Positions 1 to 8,694 of a stretch of 64,000 bases of DNA are shown piece after piece. Position numbers and translations under genes: made by a program. Position 1 is the stretch's first letter. Every line of letters begins with the position of its first letter. The notes below the pieces were generated by a model. That model was not told the origin of the DNA and searched no databases. It saw only the letters and a list, made by a program, of their open reading frames with translations. The DNA is from Yersinia canariae (lineage in GTDB: Bacteria > Pseudomonadota > Gammaproteobacteria > Enterobacterales > Enterobacteriaceae): positions 2,480,001 to 2,544,000 of the forward strand of contig NZ_CP043727.1 in NCBI RefSeq assembly GCF_009831415.1, in the 5' to 3' direction.

Positions 1-712
1 TGAACTGGAAGAAACACTTAAAGCTCTGGAAAACTCCGAACCGGCACAATTGCTGGAAGAGGAACGGGTACGTAAAGCTATTGCCGAATTAAAGCAAAAA
101 ATCGCCCGGGTACCTTTTATTGATACCTTCGATTTACGTTACAAAAATTATGAAAGGCGTCCGGAACCCTCAAGTCAGGCGGTCATGTTCTGCTTGATGG
201 ACGTTTCTGGTTCCATGGACCAGGCCACGAAAGACATGGCAAAACGGTTTTATATTCTGCTGTACTTGTTCCTGAGCCGTACTTATAAAAACGTTGATGT
301 GGTTTATATCCGCCACCACACGCAAGCTAAAGAAGTGGATGAGCAGGAGTTTTTCTATTCGCAAGAAACCGGCGGGACAATTGTTTCCAGTGCGCTGAAA
401 CTGATGGACGAGGTAGTACAAGAACGTTATGACCCCGCACAATGGAATATCTACGCGGCTCAAGCCTCGGATGGTGATAACTGGGCTGATGATTCTCCGC
501 TATGTCATGAATTACTGGCGAAGAAAATCCTACCTGTGGTGCGTTACTACAGCTACATCGAGATAACCCGCCGAGCCCATCAGACACTGTGGCGGGAATA
601 TGAAGACTTACAGGCTAAGTACGAAAACTTTGCCATGCAACATATTCGCGAGCCAGAAGATATCTATCCAGTCTTCCGTGAATTGTTCCATAAACAGACC
701 GTTGATAATTAA
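1..712 (+). CDS. yeaH: YeaH/YhbH family protein (UPF0229), 5'-truncated by the window edge
   Basis: The reading frame is open from base 2 and gives the last 236 residues of a protein that is about 427 residues in E. coli, so roughly the N-terminal 45% lies outside the window. A MIDAS-like metal-binding motif (MDVSGSMD) opens a von Willebrand A-like fold. The family is DUF444. In E. coli yeaH follows the Ser/Thr kinase gene yeaG (PrkA) in a stationary-phase, nitrogen-stress operon; that partner would lie upstream of base 1. The molecular role is unknown; it is thought to act with PrkA and SpoVR/YcgB, and a ycgB gene is present at 11768. Family assignment is secure, function inferred. Confidence 0.9.
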   Translation, partial: ELEETLKALENSEPAQLLEEERVRKAIAELKQKIARVPFIDTFDLRYKNYERRPEPSSQAVMFCLMDVSGSMDQATKDMAKRFYILLYLFLSRTYKNVDVVYIRHHTQAKEVDEQEFFYSQETGGTIVSSALKLMDEVVQERYDPAQWNIYAAQASDGDNWADDSPLCHELLAKKILPVVRYYSYIEITRRAHQTLWREYEDLQAKYENFAMQHIREPEDIYPVFRELFHKQTVDN

Positions 713-718
713 ATTTTT

Positions 719-740
719 AAGACAGCCGGGAGTCTTTTTT
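719..740 (+). terminator. Weak terminator after yeaH
   Basis: A 5-bp stem AAGAC/GTCTT (719-723 with 732-736) and an 8-nt loop run directly into a T tract, starting 7 bases after the yeaH stop codon. The short stem makes this a modest call. Confidence 0.4.
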
Positions 741-813
741 GCAACAGAAATGGCTTTCCGGCTTTTTAATAGGCTAAAATCTCCACTCCCTCTTTCATTC
801 TCAGAGTTTTCCC

Positions 814-1863
814 ATGAAATGGCGTGATGGACTGCGACAACCGGGTGTATTGGCGGCATTAACGGCGGCAGTATTGTTTGGTGCAGGAACGCCCTTGGCG
901 AAACAATTGCTGAATACAGTAAGCCCTTGGTTACTGGCGGGTTTGCTGTATTTGGGGTCGGGGGCAGGTTTGGCGCTCTATCGGCTGATAACTCGCCCGG
1001 CCCCAGTCAGCTTGCCGCGTCATGAACTTTTGTGGTTTATCGGGGCGATAACCGCAGGCGGAATTATTGCGCCGGTGTTATTGATGGTCGGCCTGACCGG
1101 CATGCCCGCATCGGGGGCCTCACTGTTACTCAATGCTGAAGGGGTATTTACCGCCCTGCTCGCCTGGTTTGCTTTCAAAGAAAACTTTGACCGCCGCATT
1201 GCCTTGGGCATGATAGTTATTGTGGCCGGTGCGGCTATTTTAAGCTGGCCGGGAGAAGCCCGTTTTGCGGGATTGTGGCCAACACTGGCGATTCTTGCCG
1301 CCTGTTTCGCGTGGGGGATTGATAACAATCTGACCCGAAAAGTCTCTCTGACAGATGCCACCTGGATTGCTTCGGTCAAAGGATTGGTTGCGGGCATGGT
1401 AAATCTTGGATTGGCCTTCGCCCTCGGCGCAACCTGGCCACCGCTGACTAACTTAGCCGGCGCATTGTTGGTCGGCTTTTTTGCCTATGGTGTAAGTTTG
1501 GCGCTGTTTGTTATTGGTTTACGCCATCTGGGCACTGCACGCACCGGAGCTTACTTCTCCATTGCGCCATTCTTAGGTGCCGCGCTGGCTGTGGTGATGG
1601 GGGATGCAATCACATTGCCGTTAATCATTGCGGGCGTGTTGATGACCATAGGGCTTTGGTTGCACCTGACTGAACAACATGAACATCAACACAGCCATGA
1701 TAATTTAATACATGAGCACGAACATCGGCATGACGAACATCATCAGCATTCACATGAGTTCCCGGTCAATGAAAATGCGCCGCATAAGCACCCTCATCAG
1801 CATCAGCCAATGGATCACTCCCACCCCCATTTTCCTGACTCGCACCATCGCCACAAGCATTAG
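814..1863 (+). CDS. DMT (EamA) family transporter with histidine-rich C-terminal tail
   Basis: The 349-residue protein has two EamA repeats and about ten hydrophobic segments over residues 10-283, typical of inner-membrane drug/metabolite exporters. After the last segment comes a 63-residue tail (about 287-349) containing 23 histidines mixed with Asp, Glu and Pro. EamA proteins usually end soon after the tenth helix, so the tail is an addition. Histidine-rich stretches commonly bind Zn, Ni or Co, which suggests a metal-related substrate or metal control, but nothing else in the sequence shows the substrate. It stands alone between yeaH and a secreted-protein gene. Confidence 0.8.
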   Translation: MKWRDGLRQPGVLAALTAAVLFGAGTPLAKQLLNTVSPWLLAGLLYLGSGAGLALYRLITRPAPVSLPRHELLWFIGAITAGGIIAPVLLMVGLTGMPASGASLLLNAEGVFTALLAWFAFKENFDRRIALGMIVIVAGAAILSWPGEARFAGLWPTLAILAACFAWGIDNNLTRKVSLTDATWIASVKGLVAGMVNLGLAFALGATWPPLTNLAGALLVGFFAYGVSLALFVIGLRHLGTARTGAYFSIAPFLGAALAVVMGDAITLPLIIAGVLMTIGLWLHLTEQHEHQHSHDNLIHEHEHRHDEHHQHSHEFPVNENAPHKHPHQHQPMDHSHPHFPDSHHRHKH

Positions 1864-2023
1864 CCGTATATAAATCACCACGTTAGCGCATATTTTATTT
1901 AACAAATGTTAGTTTGGCATCCCCAAACAGGATAATTAGCCAATTAAAATCATTGGCTTGTGATGCCGACCAAATCACCTAAAATAAGAACATCCTTATT
2001 GTGGCTGTGTTGCAGAGATCACT

Positions 2024-2464
2024 GTGCGCTCCTTACTTATACTGATTTTATCATTATCATTTATTCCTCTTTGCCAAGCGGTTTATAATCCTAAAGAATA
2101 TAATATTTGGCATATTCAGGGCGGGGTTTTGTACGGAGCAACTCAAACAGAAGATGAAGAACCGGTACTGATCAGTATTGCCGGCCCCACAACCCATTGG
2201 GCAAATATGGTGATTTCACTGATAAGCATTGAGCCTTGTGATACTCACAAAGTGACCACAGAGTTCGCATTCAATAATGATATGTTCACCGTCGAATATA
2301 GTTGCCTGACAACAGCAAGTCATACTGTCATAAGCTATACCCTGCATGATGCCGAAAAAGTCAATAAACTCTACAACCAACTAAAATCAGGTTTTACTGT
2401 CACGCTGGATAAGCGAATTAAAGTGTGGGCGGCCAATATTGGCTCCCCCATAAACAGTGACTGA
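2024..2464 (+). CDS. Small secreted protein of unknown function, 146 aa
   Basis: Starts with GTG at 2024. The first 19 residues form a clear Sec signal peptide (Arg, then a Leu/Ile-rich core, then CQA), so the mature protein of about 127 residues should be periplasmic. Two cysteines in the mature part (about 72 and 94) could form a disulphide. I do not recognise a family. The 160-bp gap before it is AT-rich and holds a 6-bp hairpin (GCCAAT/ATTGGC, 1939-1957) without a T tract. The gene ends 15 bp from the convergent LysR gene. The signal peptide and length support a real gene; the start codon is less certain. Confidence 0.65.
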   Translation: MRSLLILILSLSFIPLCQAVYNPKEYNIWHIQGGVLYGATQTEDEEPVLISIAGPTTHWANMVISLISIEPCDTHKVTTEFAFNNDMFTVEYSCLTTASHTVISYTLHDAEKVNKLYNQLKSGFTVTLDKRIKVWAANIGSPINSD

Positions 2465-2478
2465 CAAGAGCTATCGTG

Positions 2479-3384
2479 TTATCTGTCATCAAGTTGGCTA
2501 AAACGTAGCTCCAGATAATCAAGTACTCTGCGCACCGAGGGCAACAAACCCCGTCGAGAGGGGAATACCGCATGGATAATCTCATGGCGCAGCGACCACT
2601 GTGGCAATAGCCGTATTAACTCGCCCGATGCCACAAGCTCCGTCACCATCATGACGGGAAGTTGTACCGCCCCGACCCCGCGTAATGCAGCACTGCGTAA
2701 TGTGGTCATGTCTGCGGTCACCAGCCGTGGTTGATGATAGATTGCCGCGTGTGCCCCTTCTGGCCCGTCTAAATTCCAGATAAATTCCTGTTGGGGCTGC
2801 CCTAATCCCAGACTTGGCCAGCCCGTCAAATCAGCGGGGGCTTTCACCTCGCCTTGGTGCGCAATCAAGTCAGGACTGGCAACCAAACACTGACAACGAT
2901 TACCCAAAATTTTCAACACCAGATCACTGTCTTGCAATGGTGGGGGCCGAACTCGAATGGCAATATCAATCGCTTCGGCGACCGGATCAACCTGTCGATT
3001 TGTTGATTCAAGGTGGATAGTGACCAGAGGGCAAGTGGCCATGAAATCTGCCAACATAGTGCTGACCGTGGCCTGTAATAATGCCACTGGGCAGGTAATG
3101 CGCACCACACCGCGTGGCTCCGCACGGGTTAAATCAATCGATTCCTGCGCGGCTTTGGCTTCTTCCAGCATTGCCTTGCAATGCTCATAATAAGTGCGCC
3201 CGACCTCAGTGACCGCAAAACGCCGGGTTGAGCGCTGAAGTAATCGTACCCCCAGCCGCTCTTCCAGTAAGGCCACTCGTCGGCTCAGTTTAGACTTTGG
3301 CACGCCAAGGACTCTCGACGCCGCACTAAATCCGCCGTGCTCGACTACCTCGGCATAATAATAGAGGTCATTGAGATCCTGCAT
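2479..3384 (-). CDS. LysR-family transcriptional regulator
   Basis: The 301-residue protein has an N-terminal winged helix-turn-helix (residues about 1-60, with FSAASRVLGVPKSKLSRRV as recognition region) and a LysR substrate-binding domain (about 90-295). The ATG at 3384 follows a purine-rich GAGGGGCAGGG. It is divergent from the pirin gene at 3559, and the 174-bp gap carries a dyad resembling a LysR box (3413-3436), so it probably controls itself and the pirin. The inducer cannot be told from the sequence. E. coli yhaJ-yhaK is a comparable LysR-pirin pair, but orthology is not claimed. Confidence 0.88.
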   Translation of the reverse strand: MQDLNDLYYYAEVVEHGGFSAASRVLGVPKSKLSRRVALLEERLGVRLLQRSTRRFAVTEVGRTYYEHCKAMLEEAKAAQESIDLTRAEPRGVVRITCPVALLQATVSTMLADFMATCPLVTIHLESTNRQVDPVAEAIDIAIRVRPPPLQDSDLVLKILGNRCQCLVASPDLIAHQGEVKAPADLTGWPSLGLGQPQQEFIWNLDGPEGAHAAIYHQPRLVTADMTTLRSAALRGVGAVQLPVMMVTELVASGELIRLLPQWSLRHEIIHAVFPSRRGLLPSVRRVLDYLELRFSQLDDR

Positions 3385-3412
3385 ACCCTGCCCCTCAGAG
3401 ATTTATTGCCAT

Positions 3413-3436
3413 CATTGTTCCAATAATAGAACAGTG
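3413..3436. promoter_or_regulatory. Candidate LysR-type operator between lysR gene and pirin
   Basis: The dyad TGTTC-N8-GAACA (3416-3433) is extended by matching CA and TG at its ends. It contains the T-N11-A geometry of LysR binding sites and lies about 29-52 bp upstream of the LysR start, where autoregulators usually bind. Confidence 0.45.
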
Positions 3437-3558
3437 ATAACTAATTTTGCTATCTACTGCTTAGATTATCCCGAATATATACTTTACCCAATCTGTAGCC
3501 AAGTGAATAAAAGCACCTGGCGGCTATACTTTATTAATGATGTTGCAAGGAGATTACG

Positions 3559-4431
3559 ATGAAAAAAGTCCAAGGCATTTATCGTGCGCCGCGCCAGCAT
3601 TGGGTGGGTGATGGTTTTCCTGTGCGCTCACTGTTCTCGTATCAGAGCCATGGTAAACAGCTAAGCCCATTCCTGCTGCTGGACTATGCCGGGCCGATGG
3701 ATTTTACCCCGACCACACAACGTCGTGGTGTCGGACAGCATCCACATCGCGGATTTGAAACCGTCACTATTGTCTATCAAGGAGAAGTTGAGCATCGCGA
3801 CTCTACCGGCAAAGGTGGCGTTATTGGCCCCGGTGATGTGCAATGGATGACGGCGGGTGGCGGTATTTTGCATGAAGAGTTTCATTCAGATAATTTCGCT
3901 CAGCATGGCGGTGCTTTTGAAATGGTCCAGTTGTGGGTCAATTTACCCGCCAAAGACAAAATGACGGCTCCGGGTTATCAGGCGATTCGCAGTGAAACTA
4001 TTCCTCAAGTGACATTGCCTGAAGATGCTGGCAACCTGCGCATTATTGCGGGTGAGTATGCCGGGAAAAATGGCCCAGCCAATACTTTCTCGCCGTTGAA
4101 CGTCTGGAGTATCCAGCTCAATCAGGGCAAAAGTACCGAATTCTCACTGCCTGATGGCTGGAATACAGCATTGATTGTGTTGCGCGGTACTGTGCAGGTA
4201 AATGGTGATGCCGTGGCCCGTGATGCAGAAATGGTGCTATTGGACTCTGCTGGCAGCCATGTCACTATCGAAGCTAATAATGATGCAGTGCTATTATTAC
4301 TCAGCGGTGAGCCAATCGATGAACCTATTATGGGTTATGGGCCGTTTGTCATGAACTCACAAGAGCAAATAGCCGAGGCTATTGCTGATTTCAACAGTGG
4401 CCGCTTTGGTTCGATAGATAATCACGCCTAA
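3559..4431 (+). CDS. Pirin family protein
   Basis: The 290-residue bicupin has the pirin metal-site signature: HPHRGFETVT at about residues 59-68, followed by a further His and Glu in the GGGILHEEF region. Pirins are cytosolic iron-binding proteins, some with quercetinase activity and some binding pyruvate dehydrogenase E1 (Serratia Prn). The length matches the longer enterobacterial pirins, not the 231-233 aa YhhW/YhaK type. An AAGGAGATTACG sequence ends one base before the ATG and sets the start. It is divergent from the LysR gene, which probably regulates it. Actual activity cannot be predicted. Confidence 0.87.
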   Translation: MKKVQGIYRAPRQHWVGDGFPVRSLFSYQSHGKQLSPFLLLDYAGPMDFTPTTQRRGVGQHPHRGFETVTIVYQGEVEHRDSTGKGGVIGPGDVQWMTAGGGILHEEFHSDNFAQHGGAFEMVQLWVNLPAKDKMTAPGYQAIRSETIPQVTLPEDAGNLRIIAGEYAGKNGPANTFSPLNVWSIQLNQGKSTEFSLPDGWNTALIVLRGTVQVNGDAVARDAEMVLLDSAGSHVTIEANNDAVLLLLSGEPIDEPIMGYGPFVMNSQEQIAEAIADFNSGRFGSIDNHA

Positions 4432-4445
4432 CAAAGGCTCTCTCC

Positions 4446-4480
4446 ACCATTGCCTGACGGCGATATCGTCAGGCAATGGT
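4446..4480 (+). terminator. Strong hairpin after the pirin gene
   Basis: A perfect 14-bp stem (ACCATTGCCTGACG at 4446-4459 with its complement at 4467-4480) and a 7-nt loop begin 14 bases after the stop. Only a weak T-rich stretch follows, so it may terminate or protect the 3' end. The remaining 256 bp to the next gene are AT-rich, with no gene seen. Confidence 0.6.
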
Positions 4481-4736
4481 ATTTAACTTTTCAGCAAATC
4501 CGCCATTTTCCTCCCCGGTTATCGACTAAACTTATTGCTATATACCGTGAATAGAAATAACACTGTCATAAATAAGACTGCCGTATTCTTTTAAACGTTG
4601 TTCTTTAATTCGCGTTTGAATATTTGTCATTAATCTTATTTTATTTATTAGTAAATAGTGATATTTCAATAGCGTCAGTCAGCATTTCACTTAAGCTGCA
4701 TAACTGCCAAGCGATTATTTTTTATAGGAATTAATC

Positions 4737-7334
4737 ATGAAAGAAAAAAAAACAGTAGAATGGCAGAGCCCTAAGCAATCTGATTACGATGAAAATAACG
4801 CATTATTAAGCGCCTTGGATCACTCATTGGCTATTATCGGGTTTGATCTTTACAGCCGTATTATTGAAGTTAATCAAAACTATCTCGATTATTTTGGCTA
4901 TCAACGTGAAGAAGTTATTGGTCAACATCATTTAATGTTTTGCCATCCCGGTTATGCCGACAGCGAAGAATATCAAAAAATCAAAAAATGCTTACTCGCA
5001 GGGCAATCTCTGGAAGGACATTTTGAGCGATTACACAAAGATGGTTCAACAGTTTGGCTAGCCGCCATTTATCAGCCGGTTCTTGGCCCTGATGGCACAG
5101 TAACTCGCATGGTAAAAATCGCCAAAGATATTACCTTATTAATTGAGCAACAAAAGGCGACCCAAGAGCGGGTGCAACTGTTGACTCAATTAACTGACCG
5201 TAGCGACAGCGCAATGTTTATTGCCGCGAATAGCGAGCAAGGGCAGCAAGCTGTTTATATTAATCAGGGTTTCACCAAGCTGTTTGGTTATACCCCAGAA
5301 CAGGCTCTGGGGCAGAATATGGTCGATCTGCTCCAAAATGAGCATCCTGAGCAACTTGCACTGATAGAGGCAAACTCGCCAGAAGCACGTCAGCGCCTGT
5401 TACCGAAAGAACTCTTTTACAGTAAAGACAGACAACCCCATTGGTGCTCGGCAGTCATTAACTCGTTGGCTAATGAGCAAGGCAAGCAAAGTTATAGCAT
5501 TGGAGTATTAACTGATATCACCATGACCAAAATGTACGAAGTGCTGCAATATAAGGTATTGGAAGCACTGATTCTGGAGCGCCCACTCGACGAAGTTATG
5601 TCAATGCTCTGCCTCGAAGTTGAGCGCATCGCCCCAGAAGTCACTGCCAGTATTTTGCAGGCCACTGGGCCAAACCACCTTAGTCATCTCGCCGGCCCCA
5701 GTCTGCCACAGGCCTATACTGCGGTGATATCCAACATCCCCATTGGCTCCGTCGCTGGTTCCTGCGGTACTGCGGCATTTCGCAAGCAACCTGTCGAAGT
5801 CCAAAATATTGCCACCGACCCATTATGGGAGAATTACCGCCATTTGGTTTTACCTCATGGTCTACTGGCGTGTTGGTCAACCCCTATTCTCTCCAGCCAA
5901 GGGGCGATTCTGGGTACATTTGCTTTTTATTACAAAAAGATACAAAGCCCGAGTGAATTTCATCGCCAGTTGGTTAAGTTAATCGCCAATTTGTGTTCTC
6001 TGGCCATGGAGCGGGAACTATCACGCAAACAAATTCAACACTTAGCTTTCTATGATTCACTGACCGGGTTACCAAATCGCAGTCAGTTTCTGGTTTATGC
6101 CAAACAGGCCATCGCCCTGGCGGCAGAAATGCATTATTCACTGGCGGTATTGGTGATTAATCTGGACCGTTTTAAACAGGTCAATGACTCTCTCGGCCAT
6201 GCTGCTGGCGACGAACTGTTGGCTGCAATTGCCCAGCGGCTGCGCGATAGCCTCCCCAAAAATGACATTATTGGCCGCCTGTCGGGTGATGAATTTATTG
6301 TTATCCTCTCCTCGTGCACCATGCAGCAAGCCACGATGAGAGTAGAAAGGATGCTCAGCCTGTTGTCCCAACCATGTCAAATAGCCAACACGAATATTAT
6401 TCCTTCCGCCAGTGTGGGGATCAGTTTGTACCCCGAAAATGGCGTGGAGATGGATACACTGATGAATCATGCTGATGTCGCGATGCATAAAGCGAAAAAT
6501 GCGGGGCGCGGCCAGTTCAGTTTCTTCAGTGTAGAAATGAATAATCTCAATCAACAACGCCAGGATATGGAAGATGCGCTGCGTCATGCATTCCATATCG
6601 GCTCCCTTGAGTTATTTTATCAGCCGCAAGTGATGCTCAAAGACGGCCATCTGTATGGTGTCGAGGCCCTGAGTCGTTGGAATCACCCCATACTGGGCAA
6701 TATCCCGCCGCAGCGTTTTATTCCTATCGCCGAAGAAAGTGGCCTTATCAACGAACTTGCGCTCTGGGCAATTGAGACCGCCTGCCGCCAATTAGCCGAC
6801 TGGCGTTTACGGGGGATTGATGTGCCGTCGGTATCCGTAAATTTATCCCCAACCAATTTCCGCAACCCAGATTTAGCCGACATAATTTCGCATATCTTGC
6901 GGCACTATCATTTACCGCCACAGGATCTCACCCTGGAAATTACCGAAGATATCTTGATTGAAAATAACCCAATAATTTTCACCACTATCAAAAAAATTCA
7001 TCGGCTGGGCATTCGGATATCAATGGATGATTTTGGCACGGGCTATTCCAGTCTCAGTTATCTGCGCCGACTGGATCTCGATGAAATTAAACTGGATAAA
7101 AGCTTCGTCCATGATCTTGAATATGATGAAACCAGCCGAACCCTGAGTGAAGCGGTGATACGCATTGGTGAAAGCTTGCAGTTGTCAGTCATTGTCGAGG
7201 GGGTAGAAAACGAAGCCCAGCGCACCTTATTAAGCCGCCAAGGCTACCTGATAGGTCAAGGATTCTTGTTTTCTGAGCCATTGCCCCCAATCAAACTGGA
7301 GAAATGGTTAGAGAATCGCATGACAAGTAGCTGA
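4737..7334 (+). CDS. Multi-sensor cyclic-di-GMP protein: PAS-PAS-GAF-GGDEF-EAL
   Basis: The 865-residue soluble protein has PAS 1 (about 22-137), PAS 2 (about 145-265), a GAF domain (about 275-425), GGDEF (about 435-595) and EAL (about 610-860). The GGDEF motif reads SGDEF at 516-520, so cyclase activity is doubtful though not excluded. The EAL domain looks complete: EAL at 643-645, NLS at 702-704, the LTLEITE segment at 731-737, the DDFGTGYSSL loop from 764 and EGVE at 821-824. The likely net role is a c-di-GMP phosphodiesterase gated by small-molecule or redox sensing. The layout resembles E. coli DosP, but this protein has an extra GAF domain and orthology is not claimed. It is monocistronic, with an AGGAA ribosome site before the ATG. 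Confidence 0.88.
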   Translation: MKEKKTVEWQSPKQSDYDENNALLSALDHSLAIIGFDLYSRIIEVNQNYLDYFGYQREEVIGQHHLMFCHPGYADSEEYQKIKKCLLAGQSLEGHFERLHKDGSTVWLAAIYQPVLGPDGTVTRMVKIAKDITLLIEQQKATQERVQLLTQLTDRSDSAMFIAANSEQGQQAVYINQGFTKLFGYTPEQALGQNMVDLLQNEHPEQLALIEANSPEARQRLLPKELFYSKDRQPHWCSAVINSLANEQGKQSYSIGVLTDITMTKMYEVLQYKVLEALILERPLDEVMSMLCLEVERIAPEVTASILQATGPNHLSHLAGPSLPQAYTAVISNIPIGSVAGSCGTAAFRKQPVEVQNIATDPLWENYRHLVLPHGLLACWSTPILSSQGAILGTFAFYYKKIQSPSEFHRQLVKLIANLCSLAMERELSRKQIQHLAFYDSLTGLPNRSQFLVYAKQAIALAAEMHYSLAVLVINLDRFKQVNDSLGHAAGDELLAAIAQRLRDSLPKNDIIGRLSGDEFIVILSSCTMQQATMRVERMLSLLSQPCQIANTNIIPSASVGISLYPENGVEMDTLMNHADVAMHKAKNAGRGQFSFFSVEMNNLNQQRQDMEDALRHAFHIGSLELFYQPQVMLKDGHLYGVEALSRWNHPILGNIPPQRFIPIAEESGLINELALWAIETACRQLADWRLRGIDVPSVSVNLSPTNFRNPDLADIISHILRHYHLPPQDLTLEITEDILIENNPIIFTTIKKIHRLGIRISMDDFGTGYSSLSYLRRLDLDEIKLDKSFVHDLEYDETSRTLSEAVIRIGESLQLSVIVEGVENEAQRTLLSRQGYLIGQGFLFSEPLPPIKLEKWLENRMTSS

Positions 7335-7415
7335 TGAATAACAAGAGATATATCATAAATTGTAGTAACCTATTGGCAGACTTAAGCACTAATAAGTGAC
7401 ACCGTCACTATCGTC

Positions 7416-7439
7416 AGGTTGGGCGCAGTCCAACCTTTT
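7416..7439 (+). terminator. Terminator after the GGDEF-EAL gene
   Basis: The stem AGGTTGG/CCAACCT (7416-7422 with 7430-7436), with a 7-nt loop, is followed by TTT. It overlaps the farthest-upstream possible TTG start of the next reading frame, an argument for the downstream ATG at 7500. Confidence 0.65.
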
Positions 7440-7499
7440 CATCTGCCAGTAAATTCTTTATCCTTGCTGGCTTTGTCATCTGGATGTTGTTTTGTTGTT

Positions 7500-8690
7500 A
7501 TGCAAAAATTTCTTTTCCTGCTGTTAACCCTGATTTTACTTGGCCCTTTGGGCATCGACCTTTACCTGCCGACAATTCCCGCCATAGCCAAGGGGCTAAA
7601 TAGTAGCGAGTCGTTGATCCAATCCACCATTGCCCTGTTTATTCTGGTGCTGGGTGTTGGCCAGCTAATTGCCGGGCCATTGGTTGATAAATATGGCCGT
7701 AAACCCATTGCCATCATCGGCATCATCCTTTACATGCTGGGTGCGGCCATGGCTGCATTAGCGGTTAGCCCCTTCATGTTTGTCAGCTCCCGTCTGTTAC
7801 AAGGCGTGGCCGTCTGCTGTACGGCGGTGGTGGCATTCAGTGGCGTGCGTGACCGTCTTAACGGCAATGAGGCGGCCCGTGCTTTTGGCTTTCTCAATGG
7901 CACATTGAATATCGTCCCGGCACTAGCGCCCTTATTGGGCGGTTTACTGGCCGAAGCTTTTGGCTGGCGAGCGCCATTCTGGTTCCTGGCGCTGTATGGG
8001 CTGTTAGTCCTGATTCTGGTCATTTTTTTCCTCCCAGAAACGCGCCCGGCAGATACGCAACCGGTGAAGAGTTTGCCCGTAAAAAACTACCTGCGTATTT
8101 TGCGTGATGACCGCTTTTTGATTTTCTCACTGGTCAATGCCGGGGCAATGGGTATGGCCCTGACTTATGTCTCGCTGGCACCTAATGTCCTGATGGTCGG
8201 CGCGGGATTAAGCCCTCTACAATTCTCATTGGTTTTTGGTGCGAATGGTTTTTGGATTATGGCAGTGAGCTTCTTCGCCAACAGGATTATCCAAAAAGTG
8301 GGTCGCCCAACCTGCCTGATGACCGGCAGCGTATTGATGGCTCTTGGCTGTTTCGGTCTGTTATATGGCCTGGGATTACCGCCAGAAGTGCAACAACACT
8401 GGCTCGTTTACATGTTGCCAGTCGCCAGTGCCTGTGCCGGTTTAGCCTTTATGATGGGCCCAGCCACCAGCTATGCGCTGGAGCCTTATGCCAATGAGGC
8501 CGGTGTTGCCTCTGCCTTAGTAGGATTTGTGCAAATGGCGGGGGGGGCCGGATTGGGTCTGTTGGCGATGGCCTTGCCGATTGAACCTAAATTATCACTG
8601 GCCATCGTGATGCTGACGGGTTGTCTACTGGCCTGGCAGGCACGTCGTGCCAGTAAACATGTCCGTGGTAACTTACAGAAAATAAACTAA
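7500..8690 (+). CDS. MFS drug-resistance transporter, Bcr/CflA (MdtL-like) family
   Basis: The 396-residue protein has about twelve membrane segments and the MFS motif A (GPLVDKYGRKP) between helices 2 and 3. Similarity to E. coli MdtL is visible in the N-terminal half (acidic Asp in the first helix in GIDLYLP; RLLQG; the LNG segment), which places it among 12-helix proton-driven drug exporters of the inner membrane. I chose ATG 7500 over an in-frame TTG at 7419 because the family starts just before the first helix and a terminator covers the upstream codon. No good ribosome site is visible before 7500. It converges on dadX with a 4-bp gap. Confidence 0.82.
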   Translation: MQKFLFLLLTLILLGPLGIDLYLPTIPAIAKGLNSSESLIQSTIALFILVLGVGQLIAGPLVDKYGRKPIAIIGIILYMLGAAMAALAVSPFMFVSSRLLQGVAVCCTAVVAFSGVRDRLNGNEAARAFGFLNGTLNIVPALAPLLGGLLAEAFGWRAPFWFLALYGLLVLILVIFFLPETRPADTQPVKSLPVKNYLRILRDDRFLIFSLVNAGAMGMALTYVSLAPNVLMVGAGLSPLQFSLVFGANGFWIMAVSFFANRIIQKVGRPTCLMTGSVLMALGCFGLLYGLGLPPEVQQHWLVYMLPVASACAGLAFMMGPATSYALEPYANEAGVASALVGFVQMAGGAGLGLLAMALPIEPKLSLAIVMLTGCLLAWQARRASKHVRGNLQKIN

Positions 8691-8694
8691 AATT

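Noticed and set aside
6138..6596. 152-codon minus-strand frame inside the GGDEF-EAL gene
   Set aside because: Antisense shadow of the GGDEF coding sequence.
7419..7499. Upstream TTG start for the MdtL-like transporter
   Set aside because: The codon is inside a terminator hairpin, and the extra 27 residues lack family support.
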